Shown here piece after piece: positions 34,733-43,118 of a stretch of 64,000 bases of DNA; within the stretch, counting starts at the first letter, position 1; every line of letters starts with the position of its first letter. A program made the position numbers and the translations under genes. The notes below the pieces were generated by a model. It searched no databases. It was not told the DNA's origin and was given only the letters and a program-made list of their open reading frames with translations. Source of the stretch: Ga0077555 sp050187415 (lineage in GTDB: Bacteria > Pseudomonadota > Alphaproteobacteria > Rhizobiales > Hyphomicrobiaceae); assembly GCA_050187415.1 (NCBI GenBank), contig JBFWXN010000002.1, positions 62,001 to 126,000 of the forward strand. The letters are read 5' to 3'.

Positions 34733-36172
34733 ATGGCGACAAGCCAGACGAGTGGAACGCGGGGCGGGGCCATCGCCCGGATCGAGGCTTACGTGGACGG
34801 CGGACGTTTCGAGGCTGAGCTGGCGCGCCGAGTCGCGGTTCGCACCGAAAGCCAGAAGTTTCCGGACGCCTCGGCCATTGTAGAATGCCACCGCTATCTC
34901 GTGGAGGAAATGACGCCCGCCTTCGCCGCAATGGGCTTCACATCCAAGATCTACGACAATCCGGTCAAGGGGCAGGGGCCCGTCCTGCTGGCGACGCGGA
35001 TCGAAGATCCGAGCTTGCCCACCGTGCTTGGTTACGGCCACGGCGATGTCGTGCGCGGGATGGACGAGCAGTGGACCAAGGGCAAGGGGCCATGGGTGAC
35101 CGCGCGCGATGGCGACAAGGTCTACGGGCGGGGAACCGCCGATAACAAGGGACAGCACACCGTCAACATGGCGGCGCTGAAGGCCGTGATCGACGAGCGC
35201 GGCAAGTTGGGGTTCAACGCAAAGTTCATGATCGAGACCGGCGAGGAAGCCGGCTCCAAGGGACTGAAGGAGCTGGTTCGAGCCAATCTTGCCGACTTCG
35301 CGGCCGACGTGCTCATTGCTTCGGACGGGCCGCGCGTCAGGCAGGACCGGCCCACGCTATCGCTCGGTTGCCGGGGCGCAATGAACTTCGATCTGGTGTG
35401 CGATCTGCGTGAGGGTGGCCATCACTCGGGCAACTGGGGCGGGCTGATCGCAAATCCGGGTTTCCTGCTCGCACACGCGCTCGCCTCGATCGTGGGACCA
35501 AAGGGCGAGCTTTTGGTCGATGCACTGAAAGCGGCGCCGGCAACGGATGCCGTGAAGGAGGTGTTGGCCGACGTAGAGATCGATGGCGGCACGGAAGGTC
35601 CCAAGGTCGACGAATGGTGGGGCGAGCCAGGCATGCGGCCGGCCGAACGCGTCTACGCAGCCAATACGTTCAATATCCTCGCGTTCACGACAGGTACACC
35701 GGGACGACCGGTCAACGCCATTCCGCCGTCCGCCATCGCCAACTGCCAGCTTCGCTTCGTTGCGGGGACCGACACCCGGCAGATCGTGCCGGCGCTCGAG
35801 GCGCATCTCGCCCGGAACGGCCACGAGCACGTCAAAGTGCTGCCGCCGCCCGCCATCAACGACGGCACGTTCGGCGCGTCGCGCATCGAGCCGGACCATC
35901 CCTGGGCGATGTTCGTGCGCGGGTCGATCCAGCGTTCGTCGAATGCGAAGCCGGCCGTGATCCCATCTACCGGCGGCTCGATCTGCAACGACATTTTCAC
36001 CGACGATCTCGGCATGCCGGCAATCTGGATTCCTCACTCCTATGCTTCGTGCTCACAGCACTGGCCCGACGAGCATATCCTGATACCCGTGATCCGCAGT
36101 GCTGCCGGCTTGATGGCCGGGCTTTATTGGGACATCGGAGCAGGTAGTGCTGTGCCGCCCCGCGCGGGCTGA
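34733..36172 (+). CDS. M20-family metallopeptidase/deacylase (ArgE/DapE-like)
   Basis: Cytoplasmic dizinc hydrolase of 479 residues. LGYGHGDVV provides the first metal ligand and adjacent aspartate, GRGTADNKGQHTVNM the bridging aspartate, and IETGEEAGSKGL the catalytic and metal-binding glutamates; GGSICNDIF and the late HSYASCSQHWPDEH supply the C-terminal histidine. Length fits the M20 dipeptidase/amidohydrolase group. The frame also opens at 34694, but ATG 34733 has AGGAG ten bases upstream. It runs 20 bp before an amidase gene, forming a hydrolase pair for amide or N-acyl substrates. Confidence 0.88.
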   Translation: MATSQTSGTRGGAIARIEAYVDGGRFEAELARRVAVRTESQKFPDASAIVECHRYLVEEMTPAFAAMGFTSKIYDNPVKGQGPVLLATRIEDPSLPTVLGYGHGDVVRGMDEQWTKGKGPWVTARDGDKVYGRGTADNKGQHTVNMAALKAVIDERGKLGFNAKFMIETGEEAGSKGLKELVRANLADFAADVLIASDGPRVRQDRPTLSLGCRGAMNFDLVCDLREGGHHSGNWGGLIANPGFLLAHALASIVGPKGELLVDALKAAPATDAVKEVLADVEIDGGTEGPKVDEWWGEPGMRPAERVYAANTFNILAFTTGTPGRPVNAIPPSAIANCQLRFVAGTDTRQIVPALEAHLARNGHEHVKVLPPPAINDGTFGASRIEPDHPWAMFVRGSIQRSSNAKPAVIPSTGGSICNDIFTDDLGMPAIWIPHSYASCSQHWPDEHILIPVIRSAAGLMAGLYWDIGAGSAVPPRAG

Positions 36173-36192
36173 CAAGAACTGGGCGTGCAAAC

Positions 36193-37668
36193 ATGATGAA
36201 ACGACAGGCTACAGAGCCATGCGACCTTCCCGCCGTCGAAGCGCGACGGCTCATCGGGGCGAAAGTCTTGTCGCCCGTCGAGTTACTGGAAAGCTGCCTG
36301 AAGCGAACCGCCGAGACGAACACAGCCGTTAACGCGGTTGTCGCGCAGGACGAGGCTTTGGCACACGCAACAGCCAAAGAGCACGAGGCGGAGGTGATGG
36401 CCGGGAACCCGCTCGGCCTGCTCCACGGTTTGCCGGTCGGCATCAAGGACCTGGAGCCGGTGAGGGGCCTGCGATCGACCTGGGGCTCGCTGATTTTCAA
36501 GGATCACGTGCCGACCGAGGACGGCACGAACGTCGCCAACGTGCGGATGGCCGGGGCGAATATCTTCGCCAAGACCAACACGCCGGAGTTCGGCGCCGGC
36601 GCCAATACGCGCAATCGCGTCTACGGGGCGACCGGAAATCCGTTTGATCCGACGCTGACGGCAGCAGGTTCGTCCGGCGGATCGGCAGTCGCGCTCGCGG
36701 TCGGGCAGATGCCGCTTGCCACCGGCTCGGACTACGGCGGATCACTCAGGACGCCGGCTGCCTACGGCGGCGTCGTGGGCTTCCGACCCTCGGTCGGCGT
36801 GGTACCCTCTCCCGATCGGTCGGCCGGGCTCGTGCCTTGGGGTGTGCTCGGACCGATGGGCCGCTCGGTCGACGACGCCTATCTGCTTTTGCGAGCGCAA
36901 GTCGATGAGAACGTCAACGACCCCTATTCGACGGGCATTCTCGACCTGCCTGAAGTGCTGGTGCCGGCTGACCTCGCGAGTCTCAGGGTGGCGGTGACGG
37001 CCGACTTCGGCGAGGCCCCGGTGGCGCGCTCGATCCGTGCCGTGTTCGCCGATCGCATGCGCCGGCTCGACGCTTGGGTCGGGCCCGCCGAGGAGACGCA
37101 TCCGGATTTCTCCGGGTTGCACGACATCTTCGAGATCCATCGAGGTGTGGCGTTCGCCACGCAGCATCGGGAGAAGCTCGCCAAGCATCGCGACCTTCTC
37201 GATCGGAACGTGATCGACAACACCGAAAGCGGACTGAAGCTCGGCATGGCCGAGATCGGCCGGGCGATGGTCGAACAGCACGCCTTGATGAAACGGGTCA
37301 ACGCCTTCTTCGACGATTGGGACGTGATGATTGCCCCAATGGCGGCGGTGTCGCCGTTTCCGCATTCGCAGCTGTTCGTCGAAGAAATCGACGGCGAACG
37401 GATGCCGACGTACATGCGGTGGCTGGCGCTCGCCTACGCTCCGACGATGGCGCTCTGCTGCGCCTGCTCCATTCCGTGCGGGCGCGACGACAAGGGACTG
37501 CCCTTCGGCGTGCAGGTGATCGGGCCGCGAGGCTCGGATTTGCACGTACTCCAGGTGGCTGTGGCGCTCGAAGCCGCATTTGCGAGCGAGGCGGATACCG
37601 TGCGGCCGGTGCCGGACATCGCCAAACTTGCCGCGCAGAGACCGGCTCGAGCGGGGAAAGGGGCGTAA
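36193..37668 (+). CDS. Amidase-signature family amidase
   Basis: Cytoplasmic Ser-cisSer-Lys hydrolase of 491 residues. The catalytic lysine is in LPVGIKDLEPVRG, the cis-serine in AAGSSGGSAVALA and the nucleophile in GSDYGGSLRTPAA, all intact. The family converts amides to acids and ammonia. MMKRQATEPCDLPAVEARRL at the start resembles indoleacetamide/mandelamide-type amidases. It follows the M20 hydrolase by 20 bp and precedes the alarmone hydrolase gene by 10 bp, so the three are co-transcribed. Substrate unknown. Confidence 0.9.
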   Translation: MMKRQATEPCDLPAVEARRLIGAKVLSPVELLESCLKRTAETNTAVNAVVAQDEALAHATAKEHEAEVMAGNPLGLLHGLPVGIKDLEPVRGLRSTWGSLIFKDHVPTEDGTNVANVRMAGANIFAKTNTPEFGAGANTRNRVYGATGNPFDPTLTAAGSSGGSAVALAVGQMPLATGSDYGGSLRTPAAYGGVVGFRPSVGVVPSPDRSAGLVPWGVLGPMGRSVDDAYLLLRAQVDENVNDPYSTGILDLPEVLVPADLASLRVAVTADFGEAPVARSIRAVFADRMRRLDAWVGPAEETHPDFSGLHDIFEIHRGVAFATQHREKLAKHRDLLDRNVIDNTESGLKLGMAEIGRAMVEQHALMKRVNAFFDDWDVMIAPMAAVSPFPHSQLFVEEIDGERMPTYMRWLALAYAPTMALCCACSIPCGRDDKGLPFGVQVIGPRGSDLHVLQVAVALEAAFASEADTVRPVPDIAKLAAQRPARAGKGA

Positions 37669-37678
37669 ACCCAGCGCA

Positions 37679-38230
37679 ATGAAGCGAAGCATCACGGGTA
37701 TCGGTATCGTCATCAAGGCAGCGCATTTCGCGGCCGACAGGCACCGCGATCAACGGCGCAAAGGCGTGCGTAACACGCCTTACATCAACCATCCGCTGGA
37801 GGTCGCAGACCGCCTCAGTCGGATCGGTGGCGTCGACGATCCGGTGGTGCTGGCGGCAGCGCTTCTGCACGATACCATCGAGGACACACACACCACGCGA
37901 GCGGACCTGGTTGCCGCCTTCGGCAACGACATTGCGGCCCTGGTGGCGGAATTGACCGACGAGCCCGGCATCACGTGGCAGCAAAGGAAACGTCAGGAGA
38001 TCGATCACGCCCAGCATCTGTCGTATCGCGCGAAGATGATCAAGATTGTCGACAAGACGTGCAACGTATCGGACACCATCACCAATCCACCGGGAGAATG
38101 GACGCTCTCGCGACGACGCGACTACCTCGAGTTTGCGGAACTCGTTGCCGATGGATGCCGGGGCGTCAATGATGCACTGGAGGCGGAGTTCGACCGGGTG
38201 ATGGCCGAGGCCCGGGCGAAGATCGGTTAG
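37679..38230 (+). CDS. MESH1-like small alarmone hydrolase (HD domain)
   Basis: A 183-residue stand-alone HD hydrolase. The pattern HRDQRRKG...TPYINHPLEVA (H38), LLHDTIEDTHTT (H64, D65, E68, D69) and KIVDKTCNVSD (D125) follows MESH1 closely along its length; MESH1 removes the 3'-pyrophosphate of (p)ppGpp, and also NADPH phosphate in animals, using Mn2+. No synthetase, TGS or ACT domain is attached, so this is a SAH (small alarmone hydrolase). The frame opens earlier, but ATG 37679 begins the domain. Located after the amidase with a 10-bp gap. Activity is inferred from motif conservation. Confidence 0.82.
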   Translation: MKRSITGIGIVIKAAHFAADRHRDQRRKGVRNTPYINHPLEVADRLSRIGGVDDPVVLAAALLHDTIEDTHTTRADLVAAFGNDIAALVAELTDEPGITWQQRKRQEIDHAQHLSYRAKMIKIVDKTCNVSDTITNPPGEWTLSRRRDYLEFAELVADGCRGVNDALEAEFDRVMAEARAKIG

Positions 38231-38265
38231 ACTAGGGCGGAATTCGAATCCGAATGGAGACGGCG

Positions 38266-39123
38266 ATGGCACCGCAGGACGGCACATCGGCAGGGACCGG
38301 ATTGGGGGCTGGCGCTGACGGGGCCTCTGGCCTGCAGAGCGCGGCCGCGACCGGTGAGGCCGCCCGCCGGCTCTTCCGTGGAGGCGGCTACACGGGCTTT
38401 ACGCATGGCCTCGCGCCGGGCTTCGTGCAGGCCAATCTCGCCGTACTGCCAAAAGACCTCGCCTCCGACTTTTTGCGGTTCTGCCAGCTCAATCCGAAGC
38501 CGTGTCCGCTGATCGGCATGTCGCCCGCACCCGGCGATCCCGGCATGCCGGAACTGGGCGCGGACCTCGACATCCGCACCGATATCCCGATGTACCGGGT
38601 CTGGCGCAAAGGAGAGCTGGTGGCCGAGGTCCCGGATATCAGCGAGTTCTGGCGGGACGACCTGGTGGCCTTCGCGCTCGGCTGCTCGTTCTCGTTCGAG
38701 GAGGCGCTGGTCGAGGACGGCCTCGAGCTTCGGCATCAGGTCTGCGGCGTCAACGTGCCGATGTTCCGCACGAGCATCGCGTGCCAGCCGTGTGGACCGT
38801 TCCGTGGGCCGATGGTGGTCTCGATGCGGCCGTTCAAACCGGCGGACGCGATCCGCGCCGTGCAGATCACGTCGCGATTTCCGGCCGTTCACGGTGCCCC
38901 GGTCCACATCGGTCTGCCCGAAATGATCGGTATTCGCAATCTCGGCCGGCCGGACTATGGCGATGCTGTCGAGGTGCGCAGCGATGAGTTGCCCGTATTC
39001 TGGGCCTGCGGAGTAACCCCGCAAGCCGTCATCGCGGCGATCGGACCCGAACTCGCCATCACGCATGCGCCCGGAGCGATGCTGGTGACGGACATTCGCA
39101 ACAGCCGCCTCGCCGCGCTTTGA
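38266..39123 (+). CDS. Putative hydro-lyase, DUF1445 (D-glutamate cyclase-like) family
   Basis: A 285-residue cytoplasmic protein of the DUF1445 family. GYTGFTHGLAPGFVQANLAV at the start, DLDIRTDIPMYRVWRKGE, FALGCSFSFEEAL and the paired glycine-rich ACGVTPQAVIAA and THAPGAMLVTDI are the conserved blocks. Family members are annotated as hydro-lyases and include a mitochondrial D-glutamate cyclase that makes 5-oxo-D-proline. ATG 38266 is chosen over 38254 because GGAG lies six bases before it. It ends this plus-strand hydrolase run. A role in pyroglutamate or lactam metabolism would fit the amidase and M20 neighbours but is speculation. Confidence 0.82.
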   Translation: MAPQDGTSAGTGLGAGADGASGLQSAAATGEAARRLFRGGGYTGFTHGLAPGFVQANLAVLPKDLASDFLRFCQLNPKPCPLIGMSPAPGDPGMPELGADLDIRTDIPMYRVWRKGELVAEVPDISEFWRDDLVAFALGCSFSFEEALVEDGLELRHQVCGVNVPMFRTSIACQPCGPFRGPMVVSMRPFKPADAIRAVQITSRFPAVHGAPVHIGLPEMIGIRNLGRPDYGDAVEVRSDELPVFWACGVTPQAVIAAIGPELAITHAPGAMLVTDIRNSRLAAL

Positions 39124-39174
39124 CGGTAGGCGCCCGGCTGAAGCGGGGCGCGTCCGTCGATCGTCGACCTCGGC

Positions 39175-39933
39175 TCAGTCGTTGTCCTCGTCTGCATCTT
39201 CGTTCGGGCGCGTCAGCTCTTTCAGCTTGGCGAAAACTCGCGCGTCTTCTTCCTGGGCCGCCGCGGGACGCTCGTCTTCATCCTGCTCCGGGAAACCGTC
39301 GACGCCCGGCTGATCCCCGAGGCCCGGAATCGTCTCGCTGGCGGGAAGCAGCGTGCCCGCCTGCTGCGCGACAGGCGCAATAGACGCCTCCTGCCCTGCC
39401 GGCACCCGCTTCGAAGCCTTCCGCACCTCGGCATCGAGATCGACTTGCGAGCACAGGCCAAGCGTTACCGGATCCTGCGGCTGCAGGTTTGACGAGTTCC
39501 AGTGCGTGCGGTCCCGGATGGCGGCGATCGTCGGCTTCGTGGTACCGACCAAACGCATGATCTGGCTGTCTTTCAGCTCCGGATGGCTACGCAGCAGCCA
39601 GAGCACGGCGTTCGGACGGTCGTGACGGCGCGAGACCGGCGTATAGCGCGGGCCCTTCTTCGTCTTGACGACCGGCATCTCGTATTTCGGCTCGGCGAGG
39701 CGCAGGTGATACTTCGAGTTGCCCTCCGCGCGGGCGATTTCCTCGCGCGTGAGTTGGCCCGACGAGATCGGGTCCTGGCCCTTGATTCCCTGCGCAACGT
39801 CGCCGTCGGCGATGCCCTTCACTTCCAGGTTGTGAAGCCCGCACAGCTCCGCGATCTGGTCGAATGTCAGCGACGTGTTCTCGACCAGCCAAACCGCAGT
39901 CGCTTTCGGCATCAATGGTTTACGATCGCTCAT
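39175..39933 (-). CDS. trcR: DUF1013 cell-cycle transcriptional regulator TrcR
   Basis: A 252-residue protein whose first 150 residues form the DUF1013 domain: MPKATAVWLVENTSLTFDQI, AELCGLHNLEVKGIADGDVA and the later helix-turn-helix-like QIMRLVGTTKPTIAAIRDR. These proteins bind DNA and, as TrcR in Caulobacter, take part in cell-cycle transcription. The C-terminal third is acidic and low in complexity. ATG 39933 rather than 39939 is used because AAGGA lies seven bases upstream of it. A good promoter is visible about 70 bp upstream. DUF1013 is restricted to alphaproteobacteria and supports the taxonomic assignment. Confidence 0.88.
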   Translation of the reverse strand: MSDRKPLMPKATAVWLVENTSLTFDQIAELCGLHNLEVKGIADGDVAQGIKGQDPISSGQLTREEIARAEGNSKYHLRLAEPKYEMPVVKTKKGPRYTPVSRRHDRPNAVLWLLRSHPELKDSQIMRLVGTTKPTIAAIRDRTHWNSSNLQPQDPVTLGLCSQVDLDAEVRKASKRVPAGQEASIAPVAQQAGTLLPASETIPGLGDQPGVDGFPEQDEDERPAAAQEEDARVFAKLKELTRPNEDADEDND

Positions 39934-40010
39934 TGGCATATCCTTCGACGACCGCCGATTTGATTCCGGCTCGCCCGACGGTCAGTCACAACAATTGGGG
40001 ATGCTCTGTC

Positions 40011-40039
40011 ATATAGCGAGCGCGGGCCGCGTCGGCAAC
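40011..40039 (-). promoter_or_regulatory. Predicted housekeeping promoter of trcR
   Basis: On the minus strand GTTGCC (40039-40034), a 17-base spacer and CTATAT (40016-40011) fit the alphaproteobacterial sigma-70 consensus CTTGAC-N17-CTATAT at ten of twelve positions, with a perfect -10. Transcription would start near 40004, giving a leader of about 70 nucleotides before the ATG at 39933. Confidence 0.6.
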
Positions 40040-40242
40040 TGCCGATCCGGCCCGGCCCTCTCTGGCCCCACCGCCCGATCGCCGATGCCAGCCCCCACGA
40101 CGCCGCAAAACGACCGGCCAGCGACATTCCACCACTCTTGTTGCAACCCAGAATATCGAAGTATTCGAACATTTTGCTAGACTGAACGCAGGGTACGGAG
40201 CGAGTCGATGCCGGGCCCGACACTTGGGAGCAGGGCGCCGGC

Positions 40243-40686
40243 ATGACGTTGTGCGAAAGGACGATCCACTATTTCGAGGACCTCGAGGTCGGCATGGAGG
40301 CGAGCTTCGCCAAGACTGTGACCGAGGCTGATATCGTGGCCTTCGCCGAAGTGACCGGCGATCACAATCCGGTGCATCTCGACGAGGCCTATGCCGCCGG
40401 GACCATGTTCAAGACCCGCATCGCGCACGGTATGCTGACGGCGGGCTGCATCTCGGCGGTGTGCGGCATGCAGTTGCCGGGGCCCGGCGCCGTCTACGTC
40501 TCGCAGACGCTCAACTTCCGCGGCCCCGTCAGAATCGGCGACCGCGTCGTCGCCACGGTGACGCTGGCCGAGCTGATCGCATCCAAGCGCCGCGCGCGGT
40601 TCGACTGCATCTGCACTGTAGACGGCAAAGTGGTGCTCGAGGGCGAGGCGATCCTGATGGTGCCGAAGCGCCCGAAGGCGGCGTGA
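40243..40686 (+). CDS. MaoC-family (R)-specific enoyl-CoA hydratase
   Basis: A 147-residue cytoplasmic hot-dog-fold hydratase. The catalytic Asp/His pair lies in FAEVTGDHNPVHLDEAYA, and IAHGMLTAGCISAVCGMQLP is the conserved second block, as in PhaJ. It hydrates trans-2-enoyl-CoA to (R)-3-hydroxyacyl-CoA, serving polyhydroxyalkanoate or fatty acid metabolism. A GGGAG lies about 20 bases upstream and AGGG nearer. The 309-bp gap to trcR (39934-40242) holds the trcR promoter and, near 40157-40171, an ATATCGAAGTATTCGA inverted patch; no clear plus-strand promoter is visible. Confidence 0.88.
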   Translation: MTLCERTIHYFEDLEVGMEASFAKTVTEADIVAFAEVTGDHNPVHLDEAYAAGTMFKTRIAHGMLTAGCISAVCGMQLPGPGAVYVSQTLNFRGPVRIGDRVVATVTLAELIASKRRARFDCICTVDGKVVLEGEAILMVPKRPKAA

Positions 40687-40845
40687 TCGGAGGCCGCAAT
40701 CGCGACGTGGTCCGGCAGCGCGGCGCGCTCCGGCCTCCGTTCAATCATTTGCCCATACGCCTCCCGACAGGCCCCGACAGCGGCGCGCTTGCCTAAACCA
40801 TGCCATAGGTAGGCTGCGGTCCATTTTGCGCAGTTGGGGTCCGAG

Positions 40846-41862
40846 ATGAGCAGCCTGCCCGATTTCCAAAGCAACAAGGAACCTTTCGAGGTCGTCTTTT
40901 CGCCATGGCTCGAAAACCTCGCGCGGAGGATCATCAATCGGCTGATCGAACAAGGCGTCCAGGTGTCCTACAGCAAGATGCAGTACACCACCTTTTCCAG
41001 TGGTGAGATCCGGCCGGACGTGCCGCAGACCGTGCGCGGCAAGCATGTCTACTTCCTGCACGACCTGCAGGCGGAGGACCCGAACATCGCGCTGATGCGA
41101 TACCTGCTCTCGGCGGACGCTCTGACGCGCTCGGATGTCGCCTCGATCACCTGCGTCTTTCCGAACCTGCCCTACCTTCGGCAGGATCGTCGCGAGCCCG
41201 ACGAGCGCGCCTCGATTTCCGCAGCGGTGGTGTTGCGGCTCATCGAGGAGAGTTCCCCGCGGCTTCGCACGATCATCACGTACCACATGCATGCCGCGCA
41301 GGAGACCGGCTTCGTTCGCCTGCCCATCGCCAATTTGCCGGGTTATGTCGACCATATCCGACATCTCAAAGCCGAACGTGGCGAAGCGCTGGCGGATGCC
41401 GTCATCGCTGCGCCCGATCTTGGCGCATCGAAGTATGCGCGCCGGATACGCAAAGCCATCGGCTCGCACTACCAGATCGCGATCGTCGATAAGGAACGCG
41501 ACCAGGGAGGCACCCGTCCGCTCGACGTGATCGGCGAGCCGGTGAGAGGACGCAGGGTCGTCATGTTCGATGACATCATCGACACGGGCGGATCGATCAT
41601 CGGGGCCGCCACGCGCATTCTGGCGGAAGGGGCGCTCGATGTGGAACTGCGCGTGACGCACGGACTTTTCAATGGCGATGCCATCGACAAGTTTCGACGC
41701 GCGGGCCTTCGAGTTGTGATGCTCGAGACCGTATCGCGCCCGCCAAGTTTCCATGCCAGCGAGCGCTCATGGCTCACGATCCTCCCAATCGACGAAATGC
41801 TCAGCAGCGCCATGCATCAGACGATGCAGGTCGGCGGCTCGGTCAGCCAACTCGTTCGGTAG
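40846..41862 (+). CDS. Ribose-phosphate pyrophosphokinase, divergent paralog
   Basis: A 338-residue PRPP synthetase-family protein. It has the PRPP-binding loop MFDDIIDTGGSIIGAA (canonical DDMIDTAGT) and the RQDRRE metal/ATP segment of the flexible region, but the canonical DLHAxQIQGFFDIPVDNL active-site strand is replaced by ITYHMHAAQETGFVRLPIAN, and the KRR catalytic lysine-arginine motif is changed to VDKERDQGG. The SSGEIRPDVPQTVRGKHVYF start is also longer. It may be a weakly active or repurposed paralog rather than the housekeeping Prs. ATG 40846 gives the natural N-terminus over the TTG opening at 40834. Not obviously linked to neighbours. Confidence 0.8.
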   Translation: MSSLPDFQSNKEPFEVVFSPWLENLARRIINRLIEQGVQVSYSKMQYTTFSSGEIRPDVPQTVRGKHVYFLHDLQAEDPNIALMRYLLSADALTRSDVASITCVFPNLPYLRQDRREPDERASISAAVVLRLIEESSPRLRTIITYHMHAAQETGFVRLPIANLPGYVDHIRHLKAERGEALADAVIAAPDLGASKYARRIRKAIGSHYQIAIVDKERDQGGTRPLDVIGEPVRGRRVVMFDDIIDTGGSIIGAATRILAEGALDVELRVTHGLFNGDAIDKFRRAGLRVVMLETVSRPPSFHASERSWLTILPIDEMLSSAMHQTMQVGGSVSQLVR

Positions 41863-42024
41863 TGCGGGCCGCGCACGTCGATCCGCGCAATCCATCGCTA
41901 CGACCCGCAACGGTCGGGAGGCATACGGCCTCAAACCTCCGTGTCCGCCCCCTTTCCCTGGCTCTATGATCTTGTAGTCTCGCGGCATCGCCCAGGTGGC
42001 GATCAAAGAAATCGGAGTACGATC

Positions 42025-42897
42025 ATGAGCGACGAGGGCTACACCCCACCCAAGGTCTGGATCTGGGACAAGGAGAACGGCGGGCGGTTCGCGAACATCA
42101 ACCGCCCGATCGCGGGGGCGACCCACGAGAAGGAACTGCCCGTCGGCAAGCATCCTCTGCAGCTCTACTCGCAGGGCACGCCGAACGGCGTCAAGGTCAC
42201 CGTGATGCTCGAGGAGCTGCTGGCGGCCGGCCATAAAGGCGCCGAGTACGACGCCTGGCTGATCCGCATCGGCAACGGCGACCAGTTCGGGTCGGGTTTC
42301 GTCGCGATCAACCCGAACTCGAAGATCCCCGCGATGCTCGACCGCTCGAACCCGGAAAAGCCGATCCGCCTGTTTGAATCCGGCTCGATCCTGCTGCATC
42401 TCGCCGAAAAGTTCGGCGCGTTCCTGCCGAAGGAGACGGCCAAGCGCGCGGAGACGCTCAACTGGCTGTTCTGGCAGATGGGCAGCGCCCCTTATCTCGG
42501 CGGCGGTTTCGGCCACTTCTATGCCTACGCGCCTGAGAAGTGGGAGTATCCCATCAACCGCTTCGCCATGGAGGTAAAGCGCCAGCTCGACGTGCTCGAT
42601 CGCCACCTTGCCGACCATAAGTTCATGTCCGGCGACGAGTATACGATCGCCGACATGGCGATCTGGCCCTGGTACGGCGCGCTGGTGAAGGGCGTGCTAT
42701 ATGGCGACTCGGCCACGTTCCTCGACGTGTCGAGCTACAAGAACGTCAACCGCTGGACCAACGCGATCGCAGAACGACCCGCGGTCAAGCGCGGGCGTAT
42801 GGTCAATCGCGCGCAGGGCGAGCCTTCGAGCCAGCTGCACGAGCGCCACGACGCGAGCGATTTCGAAACCAAGACGCAGGATAAGCTGGCGAGGTAG
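42025..42897 (+). CDS. yghU: YghU-type glutathione-dependent disulfide-bond oxidoreductase
   Basis: A 290-residue cytoplasmic GST-superfamily protein. YTPPKVWIWDKENGGRFANI, the long linker INRPIAGATHEKELPVGKHP, then the thioredoxin-like domain (LYSQGTPNGVKVTVMLEELL, KIPAML and FESGSILLHLAEK) and the all-alpha domain with the YTIADMAIWPWY block define the YghU subgroup, which reduces disulfides with two glutathiones. CGGAG seven bases before ATG 42025 selects this start over an upstream opening. Functions probably in redox homeostasis. A TATGAT-like sequence at 41965 has no paired -35. Confidence 0.92.
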   Translation: MSDEGYTPPKVWIWDKENGGRFANINRPIAGATHEKELPVGKHPLQLYSQGTPNGVKVTVMLEELLAAGHKGAEYDAWLIRIGNGDQFGSGFVAINPNSKIPAMLDRSNPEKPIRLFESGSILLHLAEKFGAFLPKETAKRAETLNWLFWQMGSAPYLGGGFGHFYAYAPEKWEYPINRFAMEVKRQLDVLDRHLADHKFMSGDEYTIADMAIWPWYGALVKGVLYGDSATFLDVSSYKNVNRWTNAIAERPAVKRGRMVNRAQGEPSSQLHERHDASDFETKTQDKLAR

Positions 42898-43118
42898 CGG
42901 TCTCGCTTTGGCATCTCGCTCGGCTCGCGTGAGCGCCCCCTCCCTCGCACCTCGGCGGAAGGGGAAATTTCCGTGCACGCGCCGGCAGCCGCGAAACGCC
43001 CTCCGGAGCAATCGTCTCGACAATCTCAAGGCACGGCGACGACCGACGTGTAGCGCGGGAACTGTTCATCCGGGAGCGACCATGCTGTAGGCTCTGCGCC
43101 GACAGTCACAACAGCCCC

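Noticed and set aside
40157..40171. TCGAAGTATTCGA inverted patch as an operator of the MaoC gene
   Set aside because: Arms of only five bases and no promoter hexamers around it.
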